From Streptomyces sp. NBC_00376 (lineage in GTDB: Bacteria > Actinomycetota > Actinomycetes > Streptomycetales > Streptomycetaceae), in assembly GCF_036077095.1 (NCBI RefSeq), contig NZ_CP107960.1, positions 5,518,001 to 5,582,000 of the forward strand: a DNA stretch of 64,000 nucleotides, given 5' to 3'. Below, in pieces: positions 34,841-44,218 of this stretch. Every line of letters starts with the position of its first letter. Position 1 is the first letter of the stretch. The notes beneath the pieces are model-generated. The model was not told the DNA's origin, searched no databases, and saw nothing but the letters and a program-made list of their open reading frames with translations. A program made the position numbers and the translations under genes.

Positions 34841-35474
34841 GGCGCTTCTCCAGCTTTCTCATCAGCAGCGAGGTGGGGTAGCTCGCGACCAGGAAGACCA
34901 GGCCGGCGAGCGTGAACGCCTCGGTGTAGGCGAAGTGGTCGGCGCCGTACTTACGGGCCTCGAAGACCATTTCCTGCACCGTGATCACGGCGAGGAACGG
35001 GGTCTCCTTGAACATCGAGATCGCGTAGTTGCCGAGCGCGGGCAGCACATTGCGCACCGCCTGCGGCAGGATCACGGCCTGCCAGGTCCGCCGGGGGCCG
35101 AGCGAGAGCGCCCGGCAGGCCTCCCACTGGCCCTTGGGCACCCCGTCGATCCCGGCGCGGTACACCTCGGAGGTGTACGCGGCGTAGTGGATGCCCAGCA
35201 CCACGATGCCGACCGTCAACGGCTCCACCGAGGTGAACAGGGCCGCCGCGCCGACCAGTTGGACGAGCAGCGGGGTGGACCGGACGAACTCCGTCACGGC
35301 CCGCACCGGCACCGTCACCAGCCTGCTCGGGGCCCGGCCGGCGACCGCGACGGCCAGCCCCAGGACCGCGGCGACGAGCGTGCCGAGCACCGTCGCGAGC
35401 AGCGTGACCCGGAAGCCTTCGAGCAGCAGGGGCAGGGCGTCCCCGGCCGCGTTCCAGTCGAAACCGTTGTTCAC
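34830..35474 (-). CDS. ehuD: Ectoine/hydroxyectoine ABC permease EhuD
   Basis: A 214-residue membrane permease of the His/Glu/Gln group with four to five helices. The EAA-type loop is at [20 protein letters not shown]. It overlaps ehuC by 4 nt and ehuA by 11 nt. The start [20 protein letters not shown] is typical of the D subunit. It forms a heterodimer with EhuC. Confidence 0.83.
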   Translation of the reverse strand: MNNGFDWNAAGDALPLLLEGFRVTLLATVLGTLVAAVLGLAVAVAGRAPSRLVTVPVRAVTEFVRSTPLLVQLVGAAALFTSVEPLTVGIVVLGIHYAAYTSEVYRAGIDGVPKGQWEACRALSLGPRRTWQAVILPQAVRNVLPALGNYAISMFKETPFLAVITVQEMVFEARKYGADHFAYTEAFTLAGLVFLVASYPTSLLMRKLEKRLGH

Positions 35475-36211
35475 CGGGCACCTCCCGGGGTGGCGGCGAC
35501 GGCCTCGGCGGCACTGCGGCTGCGCAGCAGCGAACCCGCGCCGGTGGGCAGCCCGAGCCGCCGCTTGGCGCCCCGCTCCAGCAGGTTCATCAGCAGGGTC
35601 AGCGCGTACGCCAGCACGAAGTAGACGGCCAGCAGGGTCACGTACGCGGTGAGCGTCTCACCGGTACGGTCGCGCAGCTGCTGGACCACGGTCATCAGGT
35701 CGGCCGCGGAGATCAGCCACAGCAGCGGGGTGCACTTCAGCAGCTGGATCAGCAGATTGGTGAAGGACGGGATCATCTGCACCCAGGCCTGCGGAAGGAC
35801 CACCTTCCGCATCCGGTGCAGCGGCGACATGTTCAGCGCGACGGCGGCCTCGTACTGGCCGCGCGGCACGGAGCCGATCGCCCCGCGCACCACTTCGGCG
35901 CCGTACGCGCCGTAGTTGAGGCCGAAGGCGACGACGCCGCAGAGCAGCGGGTCCAGCTGGTACCCCGTCAGCGTCGGCATCGCGTAGTAGAGCCAGAACA
36001 GCTGGATGTAGAGCGAGGTGCCGCGGAAGAACTCCACGACCACGCGCGAGGTGCCGCGCAGCACCAGCAGCCGGCTGATCGACATCAGACCGAGGACGAA
36101 CGACAGCAGGAGCGCGGCCAGCGAGCCCAGGACGGTGGCTTCGAGGGTCACCCACAACCCCGAGCGCACCTGCGGGAGTTCGTCGAAGAAGGCGGAGAAG
36201 AAATCACTCAT
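35471..36211 (-). CDS. ehuC: Ectoine/hydroxyectoine ABC permease EhuC
   Basis: A 246-residue membrane permease of the polar amino acid type, with the EAA-type loop at [20 protein letters not shown]. The N-terminus [20 protein letters not shown] and the following helix are typical. It is encoded 19 nt after ehuB and overlaps ehuD. The C-terminal 25 residues are a hydrophilic tail. Confidence 0.83.
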   Translation of the reverse strand: MSDFFSAFFDELPQVRSGLWVTLEATVLGSLAALLLSFVLGLMSISRLLVLRGTSRVVVEFFRGTSLYIQLFWLYYAMPTLTGYQLDPLLCGVVAFGLNYGAYGAEVVRGAIGSVPRGQYEAAVALNMSPLHRMRKVVLPQAWVQMIPSFTNLLIQLLKCTPLLWLISAADLMTVVQQLRDRTGETLTAYVTLLAVYFVLAYALTLLMNLLERGAKRRLGLPTGAGSLLRSRSAAEAVAATPGGAR

Positions 36212-36230
36212 GCGCTGCGGTCCGTCCCCG

Positions 36231-37133
36231 TCAGCCCTTGCACAGGTCGGCCGTCTTCAGCGTGGCCGGCGGGAGTTCGGTGTCGGAGAAGCCGTACTCC
36301 CGGAGCAGTGACACATAGCGCGACCGGTCCGAGACGATCTTCTTCAGCTCGCGGTTGAACGCGTCCCGCAGGTCCTCGTTGCCCTTGCGGAAGACGGCGC
36401 CGCCGGGGCTGTACTGCTTGGTGCCGTCGAGCTCCGGCACGAAGGGCTCGGTGACCTCGGTCTCCGGGTTGGTCTTCGCCAGCCAGCGCAGCGAGATGCC
36501 GGTGAGCAGGAACGCGTCGATCCGGCCGCCCTTGACCGCGTCGGCGCCGTCCTGCGGCTTCTGCAGCGTCTTGACCTTGTCCCCGGCGATGCCGGCGCCC
36601 TCGGCGTACTTGCCCTCCACCGCGCCCGACATCACGCCGACGGTGATCCCGGCGGCCTTCGCGGACACCAGGTCGGTGACCTTCTTCGGGTTGCCCTTCT
36701 TCACCATCAGCGCGGTCGGCGAGATGAACTCGGGCTCGGAGAAGAGGGCGTTGGCGCAGCGCTCGGGCGTGATCGCCATTCCGGCGCTGACCACGTCGTA
36801 CTTGCCCGCCTGGAGCCCGGGGATCAGCCCGTCCCATTCGGAGAGCGTGGGCTTGAGCTCGTCGACGCCGAGCGCCTTGAAGATCTCCCGGTGCAGGGTG
36901 GGCGCCTCGCCCTTGAGCTCCTTGCCCTCCAGATAGCCGTACGGGGCCTCGTTGGCGTACGCGACCCGGACGAAGCCCTGCTTGCGGAGCTTTTCGAGCG
37001 CTTCCGCACCGTCCGCGGAACCGGCGTCGGTCTTGCTGCACGCGGAGAGCAGACCGGGGACGACGAGCAGGCCGCCCACGGCTGCCGATCGGTTCAGAAA
37101 GCCCCGGCGGGACAGGTTCGGGAAGTCAGCCAT
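36231..37133 (-). CDS. ehuB: Ectoine/hydroxyectoine-binding lipoprotein EhuB
   Basis: A 300-residue binding protein. The N-terminus NLSRRGFLNRSAAVGG has a twin Arg and is followed by the lipobox LLSAC, so it is probably exported by Tat and lipidated. The binding fold begins VRVAYANEAPYGYLEG, with LIPGLQAGKYDVVSAGMAIT and PERCANALFSEPEF, lines characteristic of EhuB. ATG 37133 is chosen with AGGAG 10 nt upstream; TTG 37142 is too close to that site. First gene of the operon. A possible promoter, TTGCAT-16-TAGACG, lies on the minus strand around 37200-37225. Confidence 0.87.
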   Translation of the reverse strand: MADFPNLSRRGFLNRSAAVGGLLVVPGLLSACSKTDAGSADGAEALEKLRKQGFVRVAYANEAPYGYLEGKELKGEAPTLHREIFKALGVDELKPTLSEWDGLIPGLQAGKYDVVSAGMAITPERCANALFSEPEFISPTALMVKKGNPKKVTDLVSAKAAGITVGVMSGAVEGKYAEGAGIAGDKVKTLQKPQDGADAVKGGRIDAFLLTGISLRWLAKTNPETEVTEPFVPELDGTKQYSPGGAVFRKGNEDLRDAFNRELKKIVSDRSRYVSLLREYGFSDTELPPATLKTADLCKG

Positions 37134-37312
37134 GGTTCGCAATCTCCTGGAGGGATCGAACAGTCCGGACAGGGGTGGCGCCTGCCCGATCCCGGACGTC
37201 TATGCAGGAAGTGAGGGCATGCAACCGAAAAGTGGCCGGAGTGTGACCTTCCCGTGTCGCGGGTGGCCGGTGCCGGACCGGCCGGCGGGCCGTGGCGGCC
37301 CACCGTTCCGGT

Positions 37313-38272
37313 TCACTCGCCCGGCTCCCGCACGGGGACGTAACCGCGCTGCTTGTCCACCACGTTCGGCAGGGGCTGCCCGGCCGTCCAGAGTTCGTAC
37401 ATCGCCACGAACTGCTCACCCAGCCGGTCCCGCCAGCCCGCCGTGTCGCCGCTCATGTGCGGCGACACGATCAGATCCGGTACGTCCCACAGCGGGCTCC
37501 CCGGCTCCAGGGGCTCCCGCTCGAACACGTCGAGCGCCGCGCCCGCTATCCAGCGCCTGCGCAGCGCTTCGGCCAGATCGTCCTCGACGACCAGCGGTCC
37601 GCGCCCCACGTTGATGAAGCGGGCCGACGGCTGCATCAGTCCGAAGAACCGGGCGTCGAACATGGCGCGGGTCGACTCGGTCAGTGGAGCCGCGCAGATC
37701 ACCCAGTCGGCCAGGGCGGTCAGCCGGTCCAGGTCCTCGGTGCCGTGGATGGTGCGCCGCGCCGTGCGCCCCACGAGCGCCACCTGGACCCCCAGCGCGA
37801 TCAGCAGCCTGGTGATCTCCCGCCCGATCGGGCCCGCGCCGACGACCACCGCGCGGCTGTCCGCGAGCCGGGTGCTCTCGCGGTGGCGCCAGTGCCGCCG
37901 CCGCTGGAGCTCCAGCGTGCCGGGGAGGTCCTTGGCGAACGCCAGCACCAGACCGGTCACGTACTCGGCGACGGGCCGCTCGAAGATGCCCCGGGCGTTG
38001 GTCACCACCGTGTCGGAGGCCGCCAGCTCCGGGCAGAGCAGCCGGTCCACGCCCGCGCTCGCGGTGTGCACCCAGGCCGGACGCGGTCCCTCGCCGGGCC
38101 AGGCGGCCCGTACCGCGTCGGAGGTGAAGTCCCACACCAGCAGCACATCGGCCTCGGGGAGCCGGGCGGCGAGTCCGGCCTCGTCCGTGTACCGGATCCG
38201 GGCCCGGCCGGTCAGCCGGCCGAGACGCGGCGACGGGTCGGTGTCCAGGACGAGCAGGGTGGGCTCGGGCAT
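37313..38272 (-). CDS. D-2-hydroxyacid dehydrogenase
   Basis: A 319-residue NAD-dependent dehydrogenase. The Rossmann motif is VVGAGPIGREITRLLIALG, and the catalytic set is complete: Arg in NVGRGPLV, Glu in DVFEREPLE and His in SPHMSGDTAGW. It reduces a 2-oxo acid or oxidises a D-2-hydroxy acid. It lies upstream of ehuB on the same strand and divergent from a racemase-like gene; hydroxyectoine degradation clusters often include similar genes, so it may act in that pathway. Substrate unknown. Confidence 0.88.
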   Translation of the reverse strand: MPEPTLLVLDTDPSPRLGRLTGRARIRYTDEAGLAARLPEADVLLVWDFTSDAVRAAWPGEGPRPAWVHTASAGVDRLLCPELAASDTVVTNARGIFERPVAEYVTGLVLAFAKDLPGTLELQRRRHWRHRESTRLADSRAVVVGAGPIGREITRLLIALGVQVALVGRTARRTIHGTEDLDRLTALADWVICAAPLTESTRAMFDARFFGLMQPSARFINVGRGPLVVEDDLAEALRRRWIAGAALDVFEREPLEPGSPLWDVPDLIVSPHMSGDTAGWRDRLGEQFVAMYELWTAGQPLPNVVDKQRGYVPVREPGE

Positions 38273-38503
38273 GAGAGACGGTCGCTCCGCTGCGTCTGGG
38301 GAGGTGCGGTTCCGCCCGGGCGGCGGGTGCGACCACGCTTGCACCCGCCTCCGCCCCCGTCAACAGGTCGGAGCCGAGGTCACGACATATGGGGGAATAC
38401 TTGGAGGAAGTGGGGTGAAAGGTCGCGAGCGGTGAGGCTGGACAGGAACAGGAGGTCGGGCGGGAGCAGGAAGGCCGGTCGGACAGGAACAGGAAGGGCG
38501 GAC

Positions 38504-39307
38504 ATGACGACCGTCGGATTTCTCTACCCGGGTCACTTCGCGGAGGACGACTTCCCGCGGATGGAGGTCCTGCTCGACGCCGTCCGGCTGGTGGTGAACC
38601 GCACCGACGTCGACGACGACGCCTACCGGATCGACGCGCTGATCCGGACCGGCTCGCCCGAGCGCCTGGCCGCCGGGGTGGAGGAGCTGCGACGCGCCGG
38701 GGTCGAGGCCGTCGTCTGGGCGAGCGGCGCCGGCAGCTTCCTGTACGGGTGGGAGGGCGCCCATGAACAGACGGCCGCCCTGGCGCGGGCGGCCGGTGTG
38801 CCCGCCTCCAGCACCTCGTTCGGCTTCGCTCACGCGGTACGCGAGCTGGGCGCCGGCCGGGTCGCCGTCGCCTCCACCTACCCCGAGGGCATCACCGCCC
38901 TGTTCGCCGACTTCCTGCACGCCGCGGGCATCGATGCGGCCTTCACCCGTGCCGCCCCGCTCGGATCGGCCGCCGAGGCCGCCGCCTGGGACCTGGACCG
39001 GGTGAAGGAGCTCGCCGTCGCCGCCGACCGGCCGGAGGCCGACGCGGTACTGCTGCCCGACACCGCGCTGCACACCGCCGGGCACGAGGCGGAGCTGGAG
39101 GAGCTCCTCGGCAAGCCGGTCCTCACCGGGAACCAGGTCGCGGTCCGCGAAGGGCTCCGCCTGGCCGGCCGCCGCGCGTGGTCCCCGAGGCTGGGCCGGA
39201 TCTTCGCGGCCCGGGAGGCGCCCCCGGCCCCGGTGGCTTCCTGGGGCGAGGGCCGGGAGCGAGCGCACAGCGGGCGGCGGGCGGGGCCCGGAGACGTACG
39301 GGAATAG
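38504..39307 (+). CDS. Asp/Glu racemase-fold (maleate isomerase/EutA-like) protein without cysteine
   Basis: A 267-residue protein with the two-lobed fold of aspartate racemase, maleate isomerase, arylmalonate decarboxylase and EutA. The first lobe has VVWASGAGSFLYGWEG where active relatives have a Cys before the Ser/Gly run, and the second has LLPDTALHTAGHEAELEE where they have Cys-Thr. There is no cysteine anywhere in the protein, so the usual thiol chemistry is impossible. ATG 38504 is preceded by AGGAAGGG. The last 30 residues are disordered. The location near ehuBCDA suggests a link to ectoine-type catabolism, but the chemistry must differ or be lost. Confidence 0.8.
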   Translation: MTTVGFLYPGHFAEDDFPRMEVLLDAVRLVVNRTDVDDDAYRIDALIRTGSPERLAAGVEELRRAGVEAVVWASGAGSFLYGWEGAHEQTAALARAAGVPASSTSFGFAHAVRELGAGRVAVASTYPEGITALFADFLHAAGIDAAFTRAAPLGSAAEAAAWDLDRVKELAVAADRPEADAVLLPDTALHTAGHEAELEELLGKPVLTGNQVAVREGLRLAGRRAWSPRLGRIFAAREAPPAPVASWGEGRERAHSGRRAGPGDVRE

Positions 39308-39430
39308 CCCCCCGAGACGTGCGGGAATAACCGGAGACAACCTCCCGTTATTCGCTTCCGGATGTACGAGACGCATGTACGAGCCAGACGTACGAGCCGG
39401 ACGTAGGCGCATCACCGGAGAGGCCAGGGC

Positions 39431-40573
39431 GTGGACGAGATTCGAGGCGACGAGATTCGTGGCAAGGCGGAGGGAACGGCCACCGTTCCGCTCTCCGTTC
39501 TGGACCTGGTGACCGTGGGGCAGGGCCGCACCGCCACCCAGGCGCTGCGCACGAGCGTGGACATCGCACGGCTCGCCGAGCGCCGCGGGTTCCACCGTTA
39601 CTGGGTCGCCGAACACCACTCCATGCCCGGCGTCGCCTCCTCCTCGCCCGCCGTGATCCTGGCCCACCTCGCCGCGCACACCGAGCGCATCAGGCTCGGC
39701 TCCGGCGGTGTGATGCTGCCCAACCACGCACCGCTCGTCATCGCGGAACAGTTCGGCACCCTGGAGGCCATGGCCCCCGGCCGCATCGACCTCGGCCTCG
39801 GCCGTGCCCCCGGCACCGACGGTGCGACGGCGGCCGCCCTGCGCCGCACCGACCGGCTGAACGAGGGGGAGATGGGGTCTCCCCTGCTCGAGCGCAGCCG
39901 AGAGCTTGGGGAAGACTTCCCGCAGCAGCTCGCCGAGCTGACCCGGTTCCTGGACGACGACTTCCCCGACGGCCACCCCTACGCCCGTATCCACGCGGTC
40001 CCCGGCCCCGTCCAGGCCACGGCCGAGGGCGGCGTCCAGTCGCCGGCCCGCCCGCCGGTCTGGCTGCTCGGCTCCTCCGGCTTCAGCGCCCGGCTGGCCG
40101 GGGTGCTCGGCCTGCCCTTCGCCTTCGCCCACCACTTCTCGGCCCAGAACACGATCCCGGCGCTCGACCTGTACCGGGAGTCGTTCCGGCCGTCCGCGGT
40201 GCTCGACGCCCCGTACGCCCTGATCGGCGTCTCGGCCCTGGCCGCCGACGACGAACGCGAGGCCCGCCGTCAGGTGCTCTCCGGCGCCCTGTCCATGGTC
40301 CGGCTGCGCACCGGCCGCCCCGGCCTGGTCCCGACGCCCGAGGAGGCGGAGGCGTACGCCTTCAGCCCGATGGAGCGCGAGTTCGTCGACAGCTGGCTCA
40401 CCAACATCGTCCACGGCACGCCTGACGAGGTCCGTACCGGCCTAGACGACCTGGCCAAGCGCACCGGCGCCGACGAACTCATGATCACCGCCAATGCCCA
40501 TGGCGGCGAGGCGAGGCTGCGCAGCTACGAGCTGATCGCGGACGCGTACGGACTGCCCACGGTCACGGCCTGA
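39431..40573 (+). CDS. Luciferase-like (LLM class) flavin-dependent monooxygenase with in-frame repeat insertion
   Basis: A 380-residue TIM-barrel flavoprotein of the LLM class, close to the MsnO8-like group: [50 protein letters not shown] and [15 protein letters not shown]. It would use reduced FMN and oxygen on an unknown substrate. Residues about 149-161 ([13 protein letters not shown]) do not belong to the family; they are encoded by a short repeat inserted in frame between NEG and the DFPQQL helix. The N-terminus contains a 12-nt duplication ([10 protein letters not shown]). It starts at GTG 39431 behind GGAGAGG. Confidence 0.85.
   Translation: MDEIRGDEIRGKAEGTATVPLSVLDLVTVGQGRTATQALRTSVDIARLAERRGFHRYWVAEHHSMPGVASSSPAVILAHLAAHTERIRLGSGGVMLPNHAPLVIAEQFGTLEAMAPGRIDLGLGRAPGTDGATAAALRRTDRLNEGEMGSPLLERSRELGEDFPQQLAELTRFLDDDFPDGHPYARIHAVPGPVQATAEGGVQSPARPPVWLLGSSGFSARLAGVLGLPFAFAHHFSAQNTIPALDLYRESFRPSAVLDAPYALIGVSALAADDEREARRQVLSGALSMVRLRTGRPGLVPTPEEAEAYAFSPMEREFVDSWLTNIVHGTPDEVRTGLDDLAKRTGADELMITANAHGGEARLRSYELIADAYGLPTVTA
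39873..39914 (+). repeat. Streptomyces-type short palindromic repeat inserted inside the monooxygenase gene
   Basis: The stretch has imperfect inverted ends: CCCCTGCTCGAG at 39881-39892 facing GAGAGCTTGGGG at 39900-39911, with GCAGCC near the centre. From general knowledge this word (CTGCTCGAGCGCAGCCGAG) is a dispersed small repeat in Streptomyces genomes, usually intergenic. Here its length keeps the reading frame. Confidence 0.7.
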
Positions 40574-40589
40574 CCGCGTTCCCGCCTGA

Positions 40590-42458
40590 TCAGCCCTGCA
40601 TCGGCCGGGTGCCGATCAGCTCACCGATCCGTTCCGGGGCCACCGCGCGGGAGTACAGCCAGCCCTGCCCGGTGTCGCAGCCGATCCTGCGCAGCCGTTC
40701 CGCCTGGCCGGCCGTCTCCACGCACTCCGCGGTGACGGTCAGGCCCAGCCGGTGCGCCAGCTGCACCATCGCCTCGACGATCGTCTCGTCGGCCGGGGAC
40801 GGATGGGCGCCGTCGTCGTAGCGGAAGCCGCGCACGAAGGAGCCGTCCAGCTTCAGCACCGAGACCGGCAGCCGGCTCAGATAGGCGAGGTTGGAGTAGC
40901 CGGTACCGAAGTCGTCGATGGCGATCCGCACGCCCATCTCGCTGAGCGACCGGAGCGCCTGGATCGGCTGGCCCGCCGAGCCCATCACGGCGGACTCGGT
41001 CAGCTCCAGCTGGAGCAGCGAGGGATCGAGGCCGGTCTCGGCGAGGATCTCCGCGACATCGGTGACCAGGTCGGAGTCCCAGACCTGGCGTACGGCGACG
41101 TTGACGCTGATGAACAGCGGCGGGTCGGTGGGGTGCTCCAACTGCCAGCGCCGGGCCTGGCGGCAGGCGGACTGGAGAACCCACCGGCCGAGTTGGACGA
41201 TCGAGCCGTCCTCCTCGGCGATCGCGACGAACCGATTCGGCGACAGCATGCCGAACTGGGGATGGTTCCAGCGGACCAGGGCCTCCACCCCGCGCACGAC
41301 TCCGTCGGCCATGCCGACCAGCGGCTGGTACTCGATGGTGAACTCGCCCCGCTCCACGGCGGGCCGCAGGGTCGACGAGAGCGTCTGCCGGGTCATCCGG
41401 TGGGCGTTGCGCTCAGGGTCGAAGACCGTCCAGCGGGCCTTGCCGTCCGCCTTCGCCCAGTACAGCGTGGTGTCGGCGGCCTGCATCAGACCGGTGGCGG
41501 AGGTGCCGGCCACGGCCCGCTCCACGACCCCGATCGAGGCGGAGACGGAGAGCCGGTGCCCGGCCAGGTCGAAGGGCTGCTGGAGCGCGGCGAGGACCGA
41601 GCGGGCCAGATCGGTGAGCTGCTGCGTGCCGGCCGAGTCCTCGACCAGGATCGCGAACTCGTCGCCGCCCAGCCGCGCCACGAGATGGGCGCCGTCACGG
41701 TGCGGGCCGTCCTGGGCGGCGCAGTCGGTGAGCCGCGCGGCGACGGCGGCGAGCAGCCGGTCGCCGATCCGGTGGCCCATCGTGTCGTTGACTGCCTTGA
41801 AGCCGTCCAGGTCCAGGTAGCAGAGCCCGACCCGGGCGCGGCCGGGGGAGCCGTCGTCGTACGGCGGGGTCTCCAGGACGGCCGAGAGCCGTTCGAAGAA
41901 GAGCGTCCGGTTGGGCAGCCGGGTCACCGGGTCGTGCATCTGGAGGTGGCGCAGTCGTTTCTGCAGCTCGCGCCGGTCGCTGATGTCCGAGACGGAGAGC
42001 AGCACCCGGCCGGGCCCGGCGCCGTCGCCCGCGCCGGCCTCCCGCTCGGGCATCGGTACGACGGTGACCTCGGCCCACAGCGCGCGCCCGTCCGGATGCT
42101 TGAGCCGGCGGGTGCAGCGGAACCGTGAGCGCCGCCCGTGCAGCACCTCGCGGTACGCGTGCCAGGTGCGGCCGTCCGCCGCGAGATCGAGCAGATCGGC
42201 GGCGGACTGGTTGGCCAGTGTCGCGGCGGAGCGGCCGAGGAGGCCGCCGAGGGCCTCGTTGGCGGTGACGACCAGGCCCTCGTGATCGACGACGGCCATC
42301 GGCAGCGTGGCGGCCAGGAACGCGGCCCGGTAGCCGTGCGGCTCGGATCCGCCGGCCCCGGCGGGAGGCCACGGAGCGTGACGTTCCGTGGTCGGCGGTC
42401 CTGCGGAATACCGGGGTGTGCCCGCCGTGGGCCCGCGCCCTTCGGAGGTTCCGCTCAC
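40590..42458 (-). CDS. PAS-GGDEF-EAL cyclic di-GMP enzyme (RmdA-like)
   Basis: A 622-residue soluble signalling protein. A PAS domain (about residues 40-165) is followed by a GGDEF domain (about 170-345) with the intact motif RLGGDEFAIL and by an EAL domain (about 360-615) with GVEALVRW, LELTES, DDFGTGYSNL, KLDGSF and ECVETAGQ. Both active sites look complete, so it could make and degrade c-di-GMP; no RxxD inhibitory site is visible at the usual distance. The domain order matches the streptomycete RmdA phosphodiesterase that affects development. GTG 42458 is chosen because GGGAG precedes it; a longer start at 42638 would add 60 low-complexity residues. Confidence 0.87.
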   Translation of the reverse strand: MSGTSEGRGPTAGTPRYSAGPPTTERHAPWPPAGAGGSEPHGYRAAFLAATLPMAVVDHEGLVVTANEALGGLLGRSAATLANQSAADLLDLAADGRTWHAYREVLHGRRSRFRCTRRLKHPDGRALWAEVTVVPMPEREAGAGDGAGPGRVLLSVSDISDRRELQKRLRHLQMHDPVTRLPNRTLFFERLSAVLETPPYDDGSPGRARVGLCYLDLDGFKAVNDTMGHRIGDRLLAAVAARLTDCAAQDGPHRDGAHLVARLGGDEFAILVEDSAGTQQLTDLARSVLAALQQPFDLAGHRLSVSASIGVVERAVAGTSATGLMQAADTTLYWAKADGKARWTVFDPERNAHRMTRQTLSSTLRPAVERGEFTIEYQPLVGMADGVVRGVEALVRWNHPQFGMLSPNRFVAIAEEDGSIVQLGRWVLQSACRQARRWQLEHPTDPPLFISVNVAVRQVWDSDLVTDVAEILAETGLDPSLLQLELTESAVMGSAGQPIQALRSLSEMGVRIAIDDFGTGYSNLAYLSRLPVSVLKLDGSFVRGFRYDDGAHPSPADETIVEAMVQLAHRLGLTVTAECVETAGQAERLRRIGCDTGQGWLYSRAVAPERIGELIGTRPMQG

Positions 42459-42840
42459 CGTTCGCTCCCGCCGTGCAGTTCTGTCCTGAACAGGTGTGGC
42501 CGGACTGGCCCGCCGCGCGGAGCGCCTGGGTCGGAGGCGGAAACCACGCGGGAAAGCCTGGTGAAGCATAGAGGCTGGTACGTCGGCCGTTCCAGCGTCC
42601 GACCCTTGCATGCCCCGAGAGCGCCCCGCATGGGCCATTCACGCGCGGTTCCGATTTGCCCGTAACGGATCACTTCTGAGCGATTGCGTTTCCCTGTAAT
42701 GCCTAGGTGATCGATTGTTACTTTCCGTGAGGGTAAGGGCTCCGGTCGGCCGCTGACTCGACCGGGCCAGCTCAACAGGACGAAAGCCTCGAACCATCAC
42801 AGGGTGAGTGGGTGACCGTAGCTCGCACCCGGAGGTGGAT

Positions 42841-44082
42841 GTGCCGCGTCAGCGCAGGACCGGGGGAGTGGAGAGACCGAGCCTGCGCGGTGTGGCCGCC
42901 GCTGTGACCTCCCTCCTGGCGCTCGCCGCCACCTCTCTCGTGGCCGGGCCCGCCGTGGCCGCCACCGGAGAGGCGGGGCCCTGCGCCCTGCCCCGGACCG
43001 ATGCGCACCACTCGCTCGGCGTCAGCGACTGGAACGGCGCCTACCCCCGGCCCGACCACTCCCTCGACGCGGTCATGATCTTCCTCTCCTTCCCGGACCA
43101 CCGCCCCGCCGCCACCCCCGCCGAGCTCACCGCCGACTACTTCCCCGCCACCACCCAGTTCTTCCAGCGCGCCTCGTACGGGAAGTTCACCCTGCGCCCG
43201 CACCCGATGCGGCAGTGGACGCGGATGCCCAAGACGTCCGACCAGTACGGCATACGGCGGGACTGGGACAACGAGCGACGCAGCTCCTATCTGCGCGACG
43301 CCATCGCCGCAGCCGATCCGAAGGTCGACTTCTCCCGGTACGACATCGTCTATCTGGTCGCCGACCCGGACGCCCCGGGCGTCGACTCCGACGCCACCAA
43401 GGTCGTCAACTTCGACCAGCCGCTGCACGCCGACGGCACGGAGATCCGCCGCGTCGTCACCGTCTTCGAACAGCACCCGCCGGACCACAATGTGCTGGCC
43501 CACGAGACCGGGCACGTCTTCGACCTGCCGGACCTCTACCACCGGCCGGCCGACGGCAAGGGCGACTGGGACACCTACGTCGGTGACTGGGACGTGATGG
43601 GCAGCCAGTTCGGACTCGCGCCGGACTTCTTCGGCTGGCACAAGTGGAAACTGGGCTGGCTGGACCGCCGGCAGGTGATCTGCGTCCAGAGCAGCCGGGA
43701 CATCACCCTGGAACCGATGGCCGCCGCGCCCGCACCCGGCGCTTCCCTCGGCACCCGGCTCGCGGTGATCAGGACCGGCGAGGGCAGCGCAGTGGTCATC
43801 GAGGCCCGCAGCGCCACGGGCAACGACAGCACGACCTGCACCGAGGGGATCCTGCTCTACCGGGTGCGCAACGAAACGCCGTCCGGCGGCGGCCCGGTCG
43901 AGGTCATCGACACCCACCCCCGCAGCGACGCCTGCTGGGACCGCTCGGTCTACGCGCCGCTCGCGGACGCCCCGCTGCGGGTCGGCGAGACGTACAGCAT
44001 CCCCGACGCGCACACGAAGGTCGAGGTCGCCGACCGCACCCCGTCGGGCGCCTGGACGGTCCGGATCACCACCGGCACGTGA
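42841..44082 (+). CDS. Secreted M6-family metalloprotease
   Basis: A 413-residue exported protease. The signal peptide spans about residues 1-38 (basic start, hydrophobic core, cleavage near AVAATG). The zinc motif is VLAHETGHVFDLPDLYH (HExxH plus a downstream Asp), followed by GDWDVMGSQFG, the family Met-turn. Immune-inhibitor-A-like and other M6 proteases share this arrangement. The C-terminal 130 residues form a beta-rich module with Cys pairs. GTG 42841 is chosen because GGAGG is 5 nt upstream. Confidence 0.88.
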   Translation: MPRQRRTGGVERPSLRGVAAAVTSLLALAATSLVAGPAVAATGEAGPCALPRTDAHHSLGVSDWNGAYPRPDHSLDAVMIFLSFPDHRPAATPAELTADYFPATTQFFQRASYGKFTLRPHPMRQWTRMPKTSDQYGIRRDWDNERRSSYLRDAIAAADPKVDFSRYDIVYLVADPDAPGVDSDATKVVNFDQPLHADGTEIRRVVTVFEQHPPDHNVLAHETGHVFDLPDLYHRPADGKGDWDTYVGDWDVMGSQFGLAPDFFGWHKWKLGWLDRRQVICVQSSRDITLEPMAAAPAPGASLGTRLAVIRTGEGSAVVIEARSATGNDSTTCTEGILLYRVRNETPSGGGPVEVIDTHPRSDACWDRSVYAPLADAPLRVGETYSIPDAHTKVEVADRTPSGAWTVRITTGT

Positions 44083-44106
44083 GGCGTCCCACGAGCCCGA
44101 ACACGA

Positions 44107-44136
44107 AGAAGCCCCCCGCTTCCGCGAGGGGCTTCT
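44107..44136. terminator. Terminator between the protease gene and tRNA-Lys copy 3
   Basis: AGAAGCCCC (44107-44115) pairs with 44128-44136. It serves the plus-strand protease gene, 24 nt after its stop, and the minus-strand tRNA, 8 nt after its 3' end. Confidence 0.75.
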
Positions 44137-44144
44137 CCCGTCTG

Positions 44145-44218
44145 TGCGCCGCCAGGGACTCGAACCCCGGACCCGCTGATTAAGAGTCAGCTGCTCTAAC
44201 CAACTGAGCTAGCGGCGC
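44145..44218 (-). tRNA. tRNA-Lys (CUU), copy 3
   Basis: A 74-nt gene identical to the copies at 25536 and 32901, anticodon CTT. Its 5' end overlaps the last 10 nt of the primase/polymerase-like gene on the same strand. Confidence 0.97.

Noticed and set aside
25536..44218. Integrated elements at the tRNA-Lys genes
   Set aside because: No integrase gene, no partial tRNA 3' copy beyond the three full genes and no phage-like genes between them.
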